Under the pieces are notes generated by a model. That model saw only the letters and a list, made by a program, of their open reading frames with translations. It ran no database searches and had not been told where the DNA came from. Shown here piece by piece: positions 14,507-23,536 of a DNA stretch of 30,339 nt. Origin of the DNA: a virus. The first letter of the stretch is position 1. The number at the start of each line of letters is the position of its first letter. The DNA lies in the IMG/VR virus record IMGVR_UViG_3300045454_000009, positions 1-30,339 of that record; one strand, written 5' to 3'. The position numbers were made by a program, and so were the translations under genes.

Positions 14507-15219
14507 CCGTCTTGTCCATCGTTCAGAGCGTGATGGGCCGTCTCTCGCTGACGCAGCCCAGCATCGTTGTGACGTCGCCAGACCGCAACGTGCAGCAGAT
14601 GTTCGCGCTCCTGGTCGAGGAAGCCGAGTCGCTGTCCAAGGCAGGGTCTCCCGCAGGCTGGCAGTCCCTTCAAGCCGAGCATGAATTCATCACGGTCGCG
14701 GCCGAGGAACAGACCAACACGCCCATTCCGGCCGACCTTCGCCGGTTCGTGCCCGACTCGTTCTTCAATCGGTCGACGAACCGCAAGCTGACCGGCCCGC
14801 TCACGCCGCAGCAGTATCAGGCGGCGCAGGTCTGGCCGCAGCTCACCGCGCCATATCTGGCCTTCCGGGAGCGGCAGGGCAGCTTCCTGATCAACCCGGT
14901 TCCGCCAGCGGGCGAGACCATCGCGTATGAATACATTTCGTCCTATTGGGCCAAGTCGTCGGCGGACCAGCCCAAGGCGATGTTCACCGCCGATGACGAC
15001 ACGTCCTATCTGGACGAAGAGCTTCTGAAACTCGGTCTCCGCTGGCGGTGGAAGCAGGCCAAGGGCCTCGACTATGCCGAGGACATGGAGACCTACGAGC
15101 GCGCCGTCAGCCTAGCGCTTGGCGACGATGCTGGCTCCGGCGCCCTCGACATTTCCGGGCCGCCCGTGGGCGAGCCGATCTGGCGGGCGAATATCCCGGA
15201 AGGCAACTGGCCGTCGTAA
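14503..15219 (+). CDS. Head-tail adaptor / tail-tube-like protein
   Basis: The 238-residue product begins MTVLSIVQSVMGRLSL and shows a helical adaptor pattern: QMFALLVEEAESLSKAG, then FVPDSFFNRSTNRKLTGPLT. A beta segment (GSFLINPVPPAGETIAYEYI) and a C-terminal helix with LLKLGLRWRWKQAKGLDYAE complete it. The phrases 'LkLGlrWRwkqakGldYaed' and 'tng.f.i.P.P.aG.t..yeYis.yw' recur in podovirus adaptors that bind the portal ring (T7 gp11/P22 gp4 role). Position just before a gp10-like gene agrees. It starts by ATGA overlap. Confidence 0.75.
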   Translation: MTVLSIVQSVMGRLSLTQPSIVVTSPDRNVQQMFALLVEEAESLSKAGSPAGWQSLQAEHEFITVAAEEQTNTPIPADLRRFVPDSFFNRSTNRKLTGPLTPQQYQAAQVWPQLTAPYLAFRERQGSFLINPVPPAGETIAYEYISSYWAKSSADQPKAMFTADDDTSYLDEELLKLGLRWRWKQAKGLDYAEDMETYERAVSLALGDDAGSGALDISGPPVGEPIWRANIPEGNWPS

Positions 15220-15223
15220 TCGC

Positions 15224-16867
15224 ATGAGACGCGCCGTCAGACAGAACCCGGGGAAGGTGCAGACGGCGGTTCCGCGCGCCCTCCCGGCGCCCGTCCAGGG
15301 GTGGAACACGGAAGACGCCTTGTCGGCCATGAAGTCGACCTATGCCGTCATCCTCGACAACTGGATTCCGCGCGGTTCGTACATCGAAATGCGCCGGGGC
15401 CACATCGACCACGTCACTGGCACGACCGACCCGGTCGAAACCATCGTGACCTACGCCGGGGGCGCGGGTGACACCATCCTGGCTTGCGCCGGGTCGGCCA
15501 TCTACGACGCCACGACCTCCGGGGGGCTTCCGTCCGCCCTCTACGGCTCCGCAGCCTCCGCCCGCTGGAATTGGACCAACTACGCCAACGACGCGGGCCG
15601 ATACGCCCTCATGGTCAATGGGGAGCAAACCCCGATCAAGTACGACGGGTCGGCCATCTCGACCAACGCGATCACCGGCTCGTCGGGGTCAATCACGCTG
15701 TCGGACGCGAACCTCAAGTTCGTCATGGCGCACAAGGGGCGGCTGCATTGGGGTGAGAAGTCCAACCTCCGGGTCTGGTATCTGCCTGTCGCCTCGATTG
15801 CCGGCGCCTCAAACCTCCTCGACCTTGGCCCGGTCCTGACCAGCGGGGGCAACCTCGTGGGCATGGCCACATGGTCCCGGGATAACGGGGCGGGCGGCGC
15901 CGATGACCTGGCCGTGTACGTCACGACCGAGGGTCAGGCCGCAGTCTATCAGGGATCGAACCCGGGCGACGCCAACGACTGGTCCCTTGTCGGCGTCTAT
16001 GACTTTGCGAGACCCGTCGGGGACCGCCCGCTTATTCGAGACGGAGGCGAACTCTGCATCATCACGGAAGAGGGGGTGTTGCCCCTGTCTATCGCGCTGG
16101 CCTACAGCCGGGCGGACCAGAAGCCGCAGATGTTGAGCGCCAAGGTGGCCACGGCGTTCGCGGATGCGTCCAGCAGCTACGGCGCCCTCTTCGGCTGGCA
16201 GGCGACCCACTATTCCGGGCGCGGCTCCATGATGATCATAAATGTCCCGACGGAAGAGGGCGTCTCTGCGATGCAGTACGTCCGCACGTCTTCCGGGGCG
16301 TGGTGTCGGTTCACGGGCCTCAGTGCGATTTGCTGGGGGACGGCCAATGGGCAGGTCTATTTCGGCGGCCCCGTGGGGGTGTATCGCTGGGATATCGGGG
16401 CCAGCGACAATGGCCAGCCCATCGTCCCGGACGTCCTTCCGGCCTTCTCCGACTTCGGCAACAGAACGGCGACCAAACAGGTTACGATGGTCCGCGCGCT
16501 GCTCTACGCGCCATCCATCGTCAGGCCCGCTCTGGACGTCGTCGCCGACTACGACAAGACCACGATCCCGACCTCGATTCAGAACCTCGTGCAGCCGGGC
16601 GATATCTCGTCGGACGATGAAACCACCATCCGCGACGAGTGGACCGCGGCAGGCGCCGTCGGGTACGTTTTCGCACCCCGCATGCGGTTCGCCCTGACCG
16701 GGGAAGACGACACGGACCGGGTTGCGGTCACCTCCGATCTCTCTGAATTGCTCCTGGTGGGGCCGGGCGGGACCGACAACGTCCTGACGCGCCCCAACCT
16801 CCCGCTTGACGTCTCGGTCCGCTGCGTCGGCTGGGATCTGATGTTCAACCCGGGCGGCCCGCTATGA
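15224..16867 (+). CDS. Tail hub / packaged-DNA stabilisation protein (P22 gp10-like)
   Basis: The 547-residue product starts at the ATG 5 nt after the adaptor stop. It is nearly all beta structure with propeller-like repeats (AGGAGDTILACAGSAIYDAT, YALMVNGEQTPIKYDG, LAVYVTTEGQAAVYQG, ITEEGVLPLS, GQVYFGGPVGVYRWD). This matches podovirus tail-hub proteins such as P22 gp10, which close the tail and hold packaged DNA. The N-terminus (PVQGWNTEDALSAMKSTYAV, then ILDNWIPRGSYIEMRRGH) is a familiar feature of that family. It is the central piece of the short tail. The family call is by pattern, not by search. Confidence 0.8.
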   Translation: MRRAVRQNPGKVQTAVPRALPAPVQGWNTEDALSAMKSTYAVILDNWIPRGSYIEMRRGHIDHVTGTTDPVETIVTYAGGAGDTILACAGSAIYDATTSGGLPSALYGSAASARWNWTNYANDAGRYALMVNGEQTPIKYDGSAISTNAITGSSGSITLSDANLKFVMAHKGRLHWGEKSNLRVWYLPVASIAGASNLLDLGPVLTSGGNLVGMATWSRDNGAGGADDLAVYVTTEGQAAVYQGSNPGDANDWSLVGVYDFARPVGDRPLIRDGGELCIITEEGVLPLSIALAYSRADQKPQMLSAKVATAFADASSSYGALFGWQATHYSGRGSMMIINVPTEEGVSAMQYVRTSSGAWCRFTGLSAICWGTANGQVYFGGPVGVYRWDIGASDNGQPIVPDVLPAFSDFGNRTATKQVTMVRALLYAPSIVRPALDVVADYDKTTIPTSIQNLVQPGDISSDDETTIRDEWTAAGAVGYVFAPRMRFALTGEDDTDRVAVTSDLSELLLVGPGGTDNVLTRPNLPLDVSVRCVGWDLMFNPGGPL

Positions 16868-17388
16868 GGGTGCTCTGGGGCCACAGCGACGAAGTCTCGT
16901 TCTGGGTTGGCTGGCAGATACCCTACGTCCGCAGGCGGCTTGAGCGCGATCCGGCCAGCCTTCCATTTGGCCAGTGTCAGGCGGCCGGGGTCCTCAACAA
17001 CGACGGCGAGCTGATCGCGGGCGTGGTCTTTCACAACTACGATCCGGACTGCCCAAGCTTCGAGGTGTCGTTCGCGGCGACCAGTGCGAAGTGGCTGACG
17101 CGGCCCATCATATGCGAGTTACTGAGATACCCCTTCGATCAGATAGGCTGTCGTCGGTTGACCGCTGTAACACCGCGTAAAGCGACGAGCGCGCGGCGGT
17201 TCCTCGACAAGTTCGGCTTCCGAAGAGAAGGGGTCGCGACGGAAGGGTTCGGGGACGATGACGCGATCATCTCCCGGCTTCTGAAGCGCGAATGGCTGGC
17301 GACCAAATGGGTCGTGGATAGCCCCTCTGACCGACGCGAGGCCCGCGAGAGGCAGAATGGGAAAGCCCAAAGCTCCAAAGCCGCCTGA
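16864..17388 (+). CDS. GNAT-family acetyltransferase-like phage protein
   Basis: The 174-residue product has a GNAT-like outline: N-terminal strand/helix, AAGVLNNDGELIAGVVFHNY, then a central strand (FEVSFAAT) and the acetyl-CoA-side region CRRLTAVTPRKATSARRFLD with KFGFRREGVATEGFG. The phrase 'v...N..a.rfl.klGFr.EG' is standard for GNATs. Such genes are frequently placed beside the tail-hub gene in podoviruses and their substrate is unknown. ATGA start overlaps the hub gene. Its 3' end overlaps the next gene by 32 nt in another frame, so the C-terminal Arg/Ser-rich tail is encoded over the S74-protein start. Confidence 0.82.
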   Translation: MRVLWGHSDEVSFWVGWQIPYVRRRLERDPASLPFGQCQAAGVLNNDGELIAGVVFHNYDPDCPSFEVSFAATSAKWLTRPIICELLRYPFDQIGCRRLTAVTPRKATSARRFLDKFGFRREGVATEGFGDDDAIISRLLKREWLATKWVVDSPSDRREARERQNGKAQSSKAA

Positions 17389-18739
17389 TCCGGTCGTCAC
17401 CGCCAATGCGCAGGCGCAGGCGAACCAACAGACGGCGGAACTGCAACAGCGCCTGAACATGATTAATACCTCCGGCCCCCAAGGGTCCGTGAGGTACGAG
17501 GCCGACCCGACCGCTCCGGGTGGTTATCGGCAGGTCACGGCGCTGTCGCAGCCGGAACAGGACATCTACGACGCCAGCAAGCGAACCGAGCTTGGCGCCA
17601 CGAACATCGCCTACGACCAGCTGGGTCGCGTCCAGGGGGCGTTGCAGACGCCGCTTTCGACGGAGGGACTTCCGCAGCTTTCGGGCGGCATCGACATGTC
17701 GGGCCTGCAACCGGGCCAAATCCGAAACACGTTCGATAAGGGCGGTCAGCTTCAATACAGCTTCGACCCGGGCGGCCAGCTTCAGCAGGACGTCGGCGGC
17801 GACCTTGGCATGGCCCGGCTTGCGGCCAGTGAGGCGACCTATCGTCAGGCGGCGTCGCGTCTCGATCCCCGCTTTGCGCAGGCTGAGGAGCAGGCCCGAC
17901 AGCGGCTTGTGAACCAGGGATTCAGCCAGAACAGCCAGGGCTACAAGGACGCCATGGCCGAGTTCGAGCGCGGGCGCACCGACGCCTACGATCAGGCCAT
18001 CTTCGGTTCGATCCGCGAGGGCGAGGCGGCGGCGCAGGGGCAGTTCGGCCGGCAACTGGCGCAAGGCGAGTTCCGCAACGACGCGGTTGGCCAGCAGTAC
18101 CAGCAGAACATGGGTCAGGCGGCGTTCAACAACCAGACCGCCGGGCAGGACTACTCCCAGAACATGGGCGAGGCGCAGTTCGCCAATCAGGCGCAGGCGC
18201 AGCAGTACCAGCAGCAGTTGGCGGCGCTACAGGCGCAGATGGCCAATGCGCAGTTCGGCAACGAGGCTCGGAACCAGGGCCTGCAAGAGCGCGCCTATGT
18301 CCAGAACCAGCCGATCAACCAACTGACCGGACTGCTCTCGCTTGGCCAGGTGGGCATGCCACAGGGCATCAACTACTCCCCTACGCAGGTCGCGCCGACC
18401 GACGTCCTGGGCGCCTATGCCCTGAACCAGCAGGCGCAGAACGCGGCCTACCAAGCCAAGATGGGCAGCTACGGCGGCACGCTGGGCGGCCTGTTCTCGC
18501 TCGGCTCGTCGGCCATCATGGCGTCGGACGAACGGCTGAAGACCGAAAAGCGCCTGATCCGCCGCCGCGCGGACGGGGTCGGGGTGTGGGCCTTCCGCTA
18601 CCTCGACGATCCTGAGGGCGTGGTCCGCATCGGCGTCATGGCGCAGGAAGTCCGCAAGGTTCGTCCCGATCTGGTCGTGAGGGGCGCCGATGGCTTCCTG
18701 GCCGTCAACTACGCAGGTCTCGACATGGAGGCGGCGTAA
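17357..18739 (+). CDS. Virion protein with C-terminal S74 intramolecular chaperone domain
   Basis: The 460-residue protein has a Gln/Ala/Asn-rich body with repeated units around 225-290 (QQYQQNMGQAAFNNQTAGQD, then YSQNMGEAQFANQAQAQQYQ). Its C-terminus is S74-like: SDERLK (Ser390, Lys395), FRYLDDPEGVVRIGVMAQEV, then a short end with FLAVNYAGLD. In endosialidase-type chaperones the S-D-x-R-x-K motif provides the Ser/Lys dyad for self-cleavage after trimer folding. The chaperone is usually at the end of spikes, but here the gene sits among internal/ejection proteins, and the body resembles an ejection protein. The start has GAGG 4 nt upstream. Whether it is a fibre or an internal protein is open. 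Confidence 0.8.
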   Translation: MGKPKAPKPPDPVVTANAQAQANQQTAELQQRLNMINTSGPQGSVRYEADPTAPGGYRQVTALSQPEQDIYDASKRTELGATNIAYDQLGRVQGALQTPLSTEGLPQLSGGIDMSGLQPGQIRNTFDKGGQLQYSFDPGGQLQQDVGGDLGMARLAASEATYRQAASRLDPRFAQAEEQARQRLVNQGFSQNSQGYKDAMAEFERGRTDAYDQAIFGSIREGEAAAQGQFGRQLAQGEFRNDAVGQQYQQNMGQAAFNNQTAGQDYSQNMGEAQFANQAQAQQYQQQLAALQAQMANAQFGNEARNQGLQERAYVQNQPINQLTGLLSLGQVGMPQGINYSPTQVAPTDVLGAYALNQQAQNAAYQAKMGSYGGTLGGLFSLGSSAIMASDERLKTEKRLIRRRADGVGVWAFRYLDDPEGVVRIGVMAQEVRKVRPDLVVRGADGFLAVNYAGLDMEAA

Positions 18740-20839
18740 ATGGCGTCTCTCGTCTCCCCGCAAGACCTCGCCACGGCCCTTCGCTATGGGCCGCAGACGA
18801 CGCAGCTTATCCGCCGCTCCGGCTATCTGACGGACGCGCTGTCGGACATGGCCAAGTCAGGCGGCCAGAACATCAAGAGCCCGGTCGAGCTGGGCGCAAA
18901 GCTCCTGGCCACGGCGATCCTCAAGCGCGGGTCAGACAAAGCGCAGGACGCCACGCTTGGGGCCATCCAGGCGGACCGCATGGCGGAAACCGAACGGCTT
19001 CTGTCAGGGCTTCCGGGGTACGGCAACCAACCTCAGATGCCACAGCCGCAGCCGGAACCCGCACCCCAAGCTCCAGGGCCGCAAGCCGCCGCCCCCATTG
19101 TGCAGGGTCAACTTCCCCCGATGGCGCAACCCGCGTCGAACCCGGCCCCGCAAGGTCAGGGCGCCGACGCGGACCTGCTGTGGGCGGCGATGGTGGAACA
19201 GGAGAGCGGCGGCAGGCCGGGCGTTCTCGGTAAACCCACGCGGTACGGCCAAGCGCAGGGCCTGTCGCAGATGCTCCCGGCCACAGCCAGGGCGATGGCT
19301 GAGAAGATCGGCGTCCCGTGGCGGCCGGAAATGATGACCGGGACCTCGCCGGAGGCCGCCGCTTATCAGGACCAGCTTGGCCGCGCCTACATGCAGGAAG
19401 GATTGGAACGCTACGGCGGCGATCCTCGCATGGCCGCGCTCTACTATCACGGCGGCCCGAACCAAGAAATTTGGGGTCCGGACACGCGCGCGCACGCCGA
19501 CAAGGTCATGCGCAACCTCGACCGTCTGCAGAACCAGCAGCGCCCGACCCAACTCGCCATGAACGGGCCGATGCAGCCGGGCATGATGCCTGCGCCGCAA
19601 GTCCCGCCGCCCCCCTCTCCCGCGCCGGAAAGCTCTCCGACGGCCGCCGGAGCGCCCCCCGCTGCACAGCTTGCCCAAGCCGCAGCGGGGGGCAACCCGC
19701 CTCAACAGTCCTGGCCGACGTACCAGCCACGCCCCGAGGAGGTGCAGTACGTCCGCGACCTTCTGGCCAATCCGCAGACCTTCGAACAGGGCCGTGCGGA
19801 GGCGATGAAACTGCGCCAGAAGATGAGCCAGCCCGCTCCGGCCAAGATCGTCGAAATGAACGGGGTGCAGTTCTACGTCCCGGAGACGCCGGGGCAGGGC
19901 GGCCCGCCGGTCATGATCCCGGTTCCGCAGCAAGCGATGACTCGGAACATGCCCGCAGATCAGGCGGGGATCGCCGGGCCGCGCGGAACCATCGTGGCGG
20001 TCGACCCCTACAACAACATCAAGCCGGTCATCACGCCCCCGACCGGCCAGCAGGTGGCGTCCGACCCGGGCCAGCCGTACCGCGAAACCTACGTCCCGGG
20101 CGGTCAAAACGATCCGTTCCGCACACAGGCCCCGGCCCCTGGCTATCAGTACCAGGGCGGACCCGGGAACCTCTCGCAGACCCCAATCCCCGGCGGGAAG
20201 GAAGACCCGCGCAACATCCAGAACGTCATCGCCGGGTCGCAGCAGTACCGCGACATGGCCAAGACGGTCGTGGACGACGCGCTGAAGGTGAAGAAGAACT
20301 TCGAAGCCGTCCGCACGGGCTTTGCCCAGCAGAACGGCCCCGGCGATGTGGTGATCGTCAACGGCCTGCAACGGCTGATCGACGAGGGCGTGGTCCGCGG
20401 CGAGGATATCCGCACGCTAGCGCAGTCCATGGGCCTTCAAGGCACGGTTGACACCTGGAAGCAGTTTGTCACCTCGCAGGGTGCGTTCGACCCCGCGATG
20501 CGGAACAAGCTCTACACCATCGCGGAACAGCTCTACCGCAACGCCGACAACGTCTATCGCTCGCGCCTCATGGGCCTGCAACCGGGCTTTGAGGAACTGT
20601 ACGGCCCCGGCACCTTCGGCAAGTACGTGTTCCCGGCGCCGCTGGCGGAACAGATGGGGTGGGCGGGTCAGATGCCGACGCCGGGGGGCCAACCGCCCCC
20701 GGGACCCGGACGTCCGCAGGTTACGCCCAACTTCCAACCCGGAACCCCCGACGCCGGTCTGGCGGAGGCGGTCAAGCGCGGAATCCCCCTGACGCCGCAG
20801 CAGCAGAAGCGCGCCCGTGACCTGGGGCTGATCCGATGA
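18740..20839 (+). CDS. Internal virion protein with lytic transglycosylase (SLT) domain
   Basis: The 699-residue product carries an SLT-type domain at ~145-255. The catalytic-Glu motif QESGG has Glu155, then GQAQGLSQMLPATARAM, and ALYYHGGPN corresponds to the family's 'A..aYN.G'. The rest is disordered Pro/Gln-rich linker (80-140, 270-330, 400-480). A helical part from ~500 contains VVDDALKVKKNFEAVRTGF. Such proteins are ejected with the DNA and open a local hole in peptidoglycan. It starts directly after the previous stop (TAAATG) with GGAGG upstream. ATGA couples it to the second ejection protein. Confidence 0.85.
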   Translation: MASLVSPQDLATALRYGPQTTQLIRRSGYLTDALSDMAKSGGQNIKSPVELGAKLLATAILKRGSDKAQDATLGAIQADRMAETERLLSGLPGYGNQPQMPQPQPEPAPQAPGPQAAAPIVQGQLPPMAQPASNPAPQGQGADADLLWAAMVEQESGGRPGVLGKPTRYGQAQGLSQMLPATARAMAEKIGVPWRPEMMTGTSPEAAAYQDQLGRAYMQEGLERYGGDPRMAALYYHGGPNQEIWGPDTRAHADKVMRNLDRLQNQQRPTQLAMNGPMQPGMMPAPQVPPPPSPAPESSPTAAGAPPAAQLAQAAAGGNPPQQSWPTYQPRPEEVQYVRDLLANPQTFEQGRAEAMKLRQKMSQPAPAKIVEMNGVQFYVPETPGQGGPPVMIPVPQQAMTRNMPADQAGIAGPRGTIVAVDPYNNIKPVITPPTGQQVASDPGQPYRETYVPGGQNDPFRTQAPAPGYQYQGGPGNLSQTPIPGGKEDPRNIQNVIAGSQQYRDMAKTVVDDALKVKKNFEAVRTGFAQQNGPGDVVIVNGLQRLIDEGVVRGEDIRTLAQSMGLQGTVDTWKQFVTSQGAFDPAMRNKLYTIAEQLYRNADNVYRSRLMGLQPGFEELYGPGTFGKYVFPAPLAEQMGWAGQMPTPGGQPPPGPGRPQVTPNFQPGTPDAGLAEAVKRGIPLTPQQQKRARDLGLIR

Positions 20840-23250
20840 TGCAGCAGACCGGCTACGAAAACATGTCGGATGACGAACTGGCCCGCCTCCTGGCCGGTCA
20901 ATTCCAGCCGACGGACGCGCAAACCGGCCAGCCGCTTCCCGAGGCGCAGGCGCAGGCCTACCAGCAATTGAACGCGGCGGGCGGCCTCGACCCACGCCAG
21001 CCGCCGGGGAGCGCCCGTTTCCCCAAGGCGCAGGGCTCGCCGCAGGACGTACCGGGCGCGGGTGAATTCTACGTCACGCCGCAAGGCCTCGTGCAGCAGC
21101 AGCCGCAGAATGACGTCGACAACGTCATGGACGCCATCACGGGCGGCGTGCGGGCGTTCGCCCGGGGCGTCCCCGCGCTTGGAGCCTTCGCCGACGAGGC
21201 CAACGCGGCGACCGCGGCGACCGTTGCACCATTTATGGAGCCTATGCTGCGTAACGCACCAGGAATGGTGCAACAACTGGCCGGCTACGACCCCAACATG
21301 GAGATCGGGGACGCGGGCGACTGGCAGGCGCGATACGACGCGGCCAAGAGCCTTCAGACCCTCACCGATCAGCAGTACGACCAGGAAAACCCCGTCCTCT
21401 CGCCGTCGCTTCAAGTCGGAGGCGCCATCGGCGGCACGATTGCCGGTCTTCGCGTGCTCTCCCCGCTGTCAACGGCGGCGGTTGGGGCGGACGCAGGACT
21501 GCTCATGCGCTCCGGTGCCGCGGCGGTCGAGGGCGCGGGTCTGGGGGCCATTCACGGCTACGGCTCCGGTCAGGGCAGTTGGACCGATCCCAGCCGACTC
21601 AAGGGCGCGGGCGGGGGCGCGGTCCTTGGCGGTCTCGCCGGAGGCACGTTCCCGGTCGCCGCTCATGCGGCTGGCCAGGGGTGGCGTGCGACGGGTGGTC
21701 GGGTGATCGACGCCATCCGAGGTGAGCGCGCTGTCCAAGGGGGCGCTTCGGCGGAGGCGGAGCGAATTGCGCGGGCGCTGCGTGGAGACGCCCCGGCGGC
21801 CGAACGCGCGACCATGGAAGGCCAGATGGCGACGGCCATGCAGCCGGAATTGCGCGCCCGGGCCTCCGAAGTCGACGACGCCTATGTCCGCATCGCCAAG
21901 GCGCTTGAGCGGGGCAAGACCACGCCGGGTGAAGCGATTGCGCGGGTCGAGGCGCTTGGCCCCCATGGCGTCCTGGCCGACGTGAGCCCGGCCGCGCAAG
22001 ACCTCATGCGCGCCGCCATCAACCGGCCCGGTAAGGGATCGACCATCGCAGAGGCGAACCTGTCGCCCCGTCAGCGCGGCGTGTTCAACAAGGACACCGG
22101 CGAATACGACGTTCGCCCGTCGTCGCTGCGGATCACCGATGAGGCGGCCGAAGGGCTGGGCGTCGGTGGGCGTGGCTACAACGAGACCGCCGATGCGTTG
22201 CTGGCGACGCGAAAGGCGACGGCGGGACCGGCTTACGCCAAGGCCTATCAGGCGCCGCCGGCAGACCTTGGGGAGTTCCGCGACTTCGCCGGTTCGCCCC
22301 TGTTCAAAAAGGCCTACGAACGCGCCCGCTCAATCTCTGAGAAGGAGTTCGTGACCCTTCCCGATGGGACGGAGGTTATCCAGCCTCTTCCCCAGCGCCT
22401 GACGTCGAACGCGACCCTGGACTGGCGAACCCTGGATCTCATGAAGCAGGGCCTCGACGACCTGATCAAGGAGGGCAAGGTCCAGGGAATTGGGGTCAAC
22501 GAACAGGGCGCCATCAAGGGCTACCTGCAACGGTTTGTCGCCAAGCTGGACGGCCTGAACCCGGACTACAAGGTGGCGCGCGAGACCTTCGCCGGGCCGA
22601 CGGCCATGCGGGATGCCTTGGAAGAGGGCCGGGCTCTACTTCGAGAGGACGCCTACACCATCGGCAAGCGCCTTGGTGAGATGACGCCGTCGGAACAGGA
22701 GATGGTGCGCCTGGGCGCGCTACAGGAACTCCAGACCAAGCTCGGGAACGCGAACGTCACCTTCGACGCCGCCAACCAGGCAGGACTCCTGAAGCCGAAC
22801 CAACTGGCCAGGTTCAAGGAACTGTTCCCGACGCGAGAGGCCTTCTCGAAATTCATCACGACGCTTGAGAACGAGAAGGCGATGTTCTCGACCAATCAGG
22901 CGGCGTTCGGCAACTCGACCACGGCCAAGCAAATCCTCAACGTCATGGAGCCGTCTGACCCGCAGCTTGAGGGCGCGGGACTGGCGCTGACGGGTGTCGC
23001 CCAAGGCGGGAATCCGCTCGCGCTCATTCAAGCCATCCGCCGCATGGGCATGGAAAGCCCGATGAGCGAGCCGGTGGCCGAGACCATCGCCTCAGTGCTC
23101 ACCAACCCGGACAAGGCCCGTCTGGCGGAAGTCTTGCGGAACATGGAGGCCGCAGGCGTCAGGGGCGCCGCGCAAGACGTGATCCGTCGAATGCAAGGCA
23201 CAGGCGCAGCGCAGGCGGCGTCTGGCATGGCCAACCAACCGAGAAACTAG
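20836..23250 (+). CDS. Large ejection / internal virion protein
   Basis: The 804-residue product overlaps the transglycosylase gene by 4 nt. A polar N-terminus (YENMSDDELARLLAGQFQ) is followed by a Gly/Ala-rich, weakly hydrophobic stretch around 195-280 (VGGAIGGTIAGLRVLSPLST and AGGGAVLGGLAGGTFPVAAH). Such stretches are typical of proteins that insert into or span the host envelope during DNA entry. The long C-terminal part is helical. The N-terminal pattern DDELARLL...GQ is often seen in phage internal proteins. Its TAG stop shares the CTAG palindrome with the stop of the opposing gene at 23247. Confidence 0.75.
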   Translation: MMQQTGYENMSDDELARLLAGQFQPTDAQTGQPLPEAQAQAYQQLNAAGGLDPRQPPGSARFPKAQGSPQDVPGAGEFYVTPQGLVQQQPQNDVDNVMDAITGGVRAFARGVPALGAFADEANAATAATVAPFMEPMLRNAPGMVQQLAGYDPNMEIGDAGDWQARYDAAKSLQTLTDQQYDQENPVLSPSLQVGGAIGGTIAGLRVLSPLSTAAVGADAGLLMRSGAAAVEGAGLGAIHGYGSGQGSWTDPSRLKGAGGGAVLGGLAGGTFPVAAHAAGQGWRATGGRVIDAIRGERAVQGGASAEAERIARALRGDAPAAERATMEGQMATAMQPELRARASEVDDAYVRIAKALERGKTTPGEAIARVEALGPHGVLADVSPAAQDLMRAAINRPGKGSTIAEANLSPRQRGVFNKDTGEYDVRPSSLRITDEAAEGLGVGGRGYNETADALLATRKATAGPAYAKAYQAPPADLGEFRDFAGSPLFKKAYERARSISEKEFVTLPDGTEVIQPLPQRLTSNATLDWRTLDLMKQGLDDLIKEGKVQGIGVNEQGAIKGYLQRFVAKLDGLNPDYKVARETFAGPTAMRDALEEGRALLREDAYTIGKRLGEMTPSEQEMVRLGALQELQTKLGNANVTFDAANQAGLLKPNQLARFKELFPTREAFSKFITTLENEKAMFSTNQAAFGNSTTAKQILNVMEPSDPQLEGAGLALTGVAQGGNPLALIQAIRRMGMESPMSEPVAETIASVLTNPDKARLAEVLRNMEAAGVRGAAQDVIRRMQGTGAAQAASGMANQPRN

Positions 23251-23492
23251 CCATGCGGTTCGAAGGCGGACAGCACAGCGATCAGGAGGGCGAAGGCGCA
23301 AAGCAGCGCCGCGCCGTACTGCCATCGATTCAGGATCGGGCGGCGGTACCAAAGCGGCCGACCCCATGCATCGCGGCGGCCGGTGAAGACCCATCGCCGC
23401 AGCTTGCGGTCGCGGTGGCGCTCTCCTGGCCGGTAGTGCTCGTCAAGCACCACGAATTCGGCGTCGGTCCAGTCCCTCTTCACGGGGGCCAT
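23247..23492 (-). CDS. Small membrane protein on the opposite strand, 81 aa
   Basis: A hydrophilic, basic and aromatic N-terminal ~50 residues (VKRDWTDAEFVVLDEHYRPG, then many Arg/Trp) precede one C-terminal membrane helix (WQYGAALLCAFALLIAVLSA). The ATG at 23492 has GAGG ~10 nt upstream. The stop codon is the reverse strand of the neighbouring CTAG. It interrupts an otherwise rightward late operon, so it may be a cargo gene with its own promoter. No family recognised. Confidence 0.6.
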   Translation of the reverse strand: MAPVKRDWTDAEFVVLDEHYRPGERHRDRKLRRWVFTGRRDAWGRPLWYRRPILNRWQYGAALLCAFALLIAVLSAFEPHG

Positions 23493-23536
23493 TGTCTCAC
23501 GCCTCAACGCGAATTGGAACTGTCAGGGGGTCGGCC

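Noticed and set aside
15119-15223. N-terminal extension of the tail-hub gene
   Set aside because: It would overlap 100 nt of the adaptor gene in another frame; the ATG at 15224 lies just after the adaptor stop.
19004-20371. Long leftward open frame (455 codons) opposite the transglycosylase gene
   Set aside because: It is antisense to a convincing gene with an SLT domain; the translation is Arg/Gly/His-rich, without domains or a ribosome site, as expected for a high-GC shadow frame.
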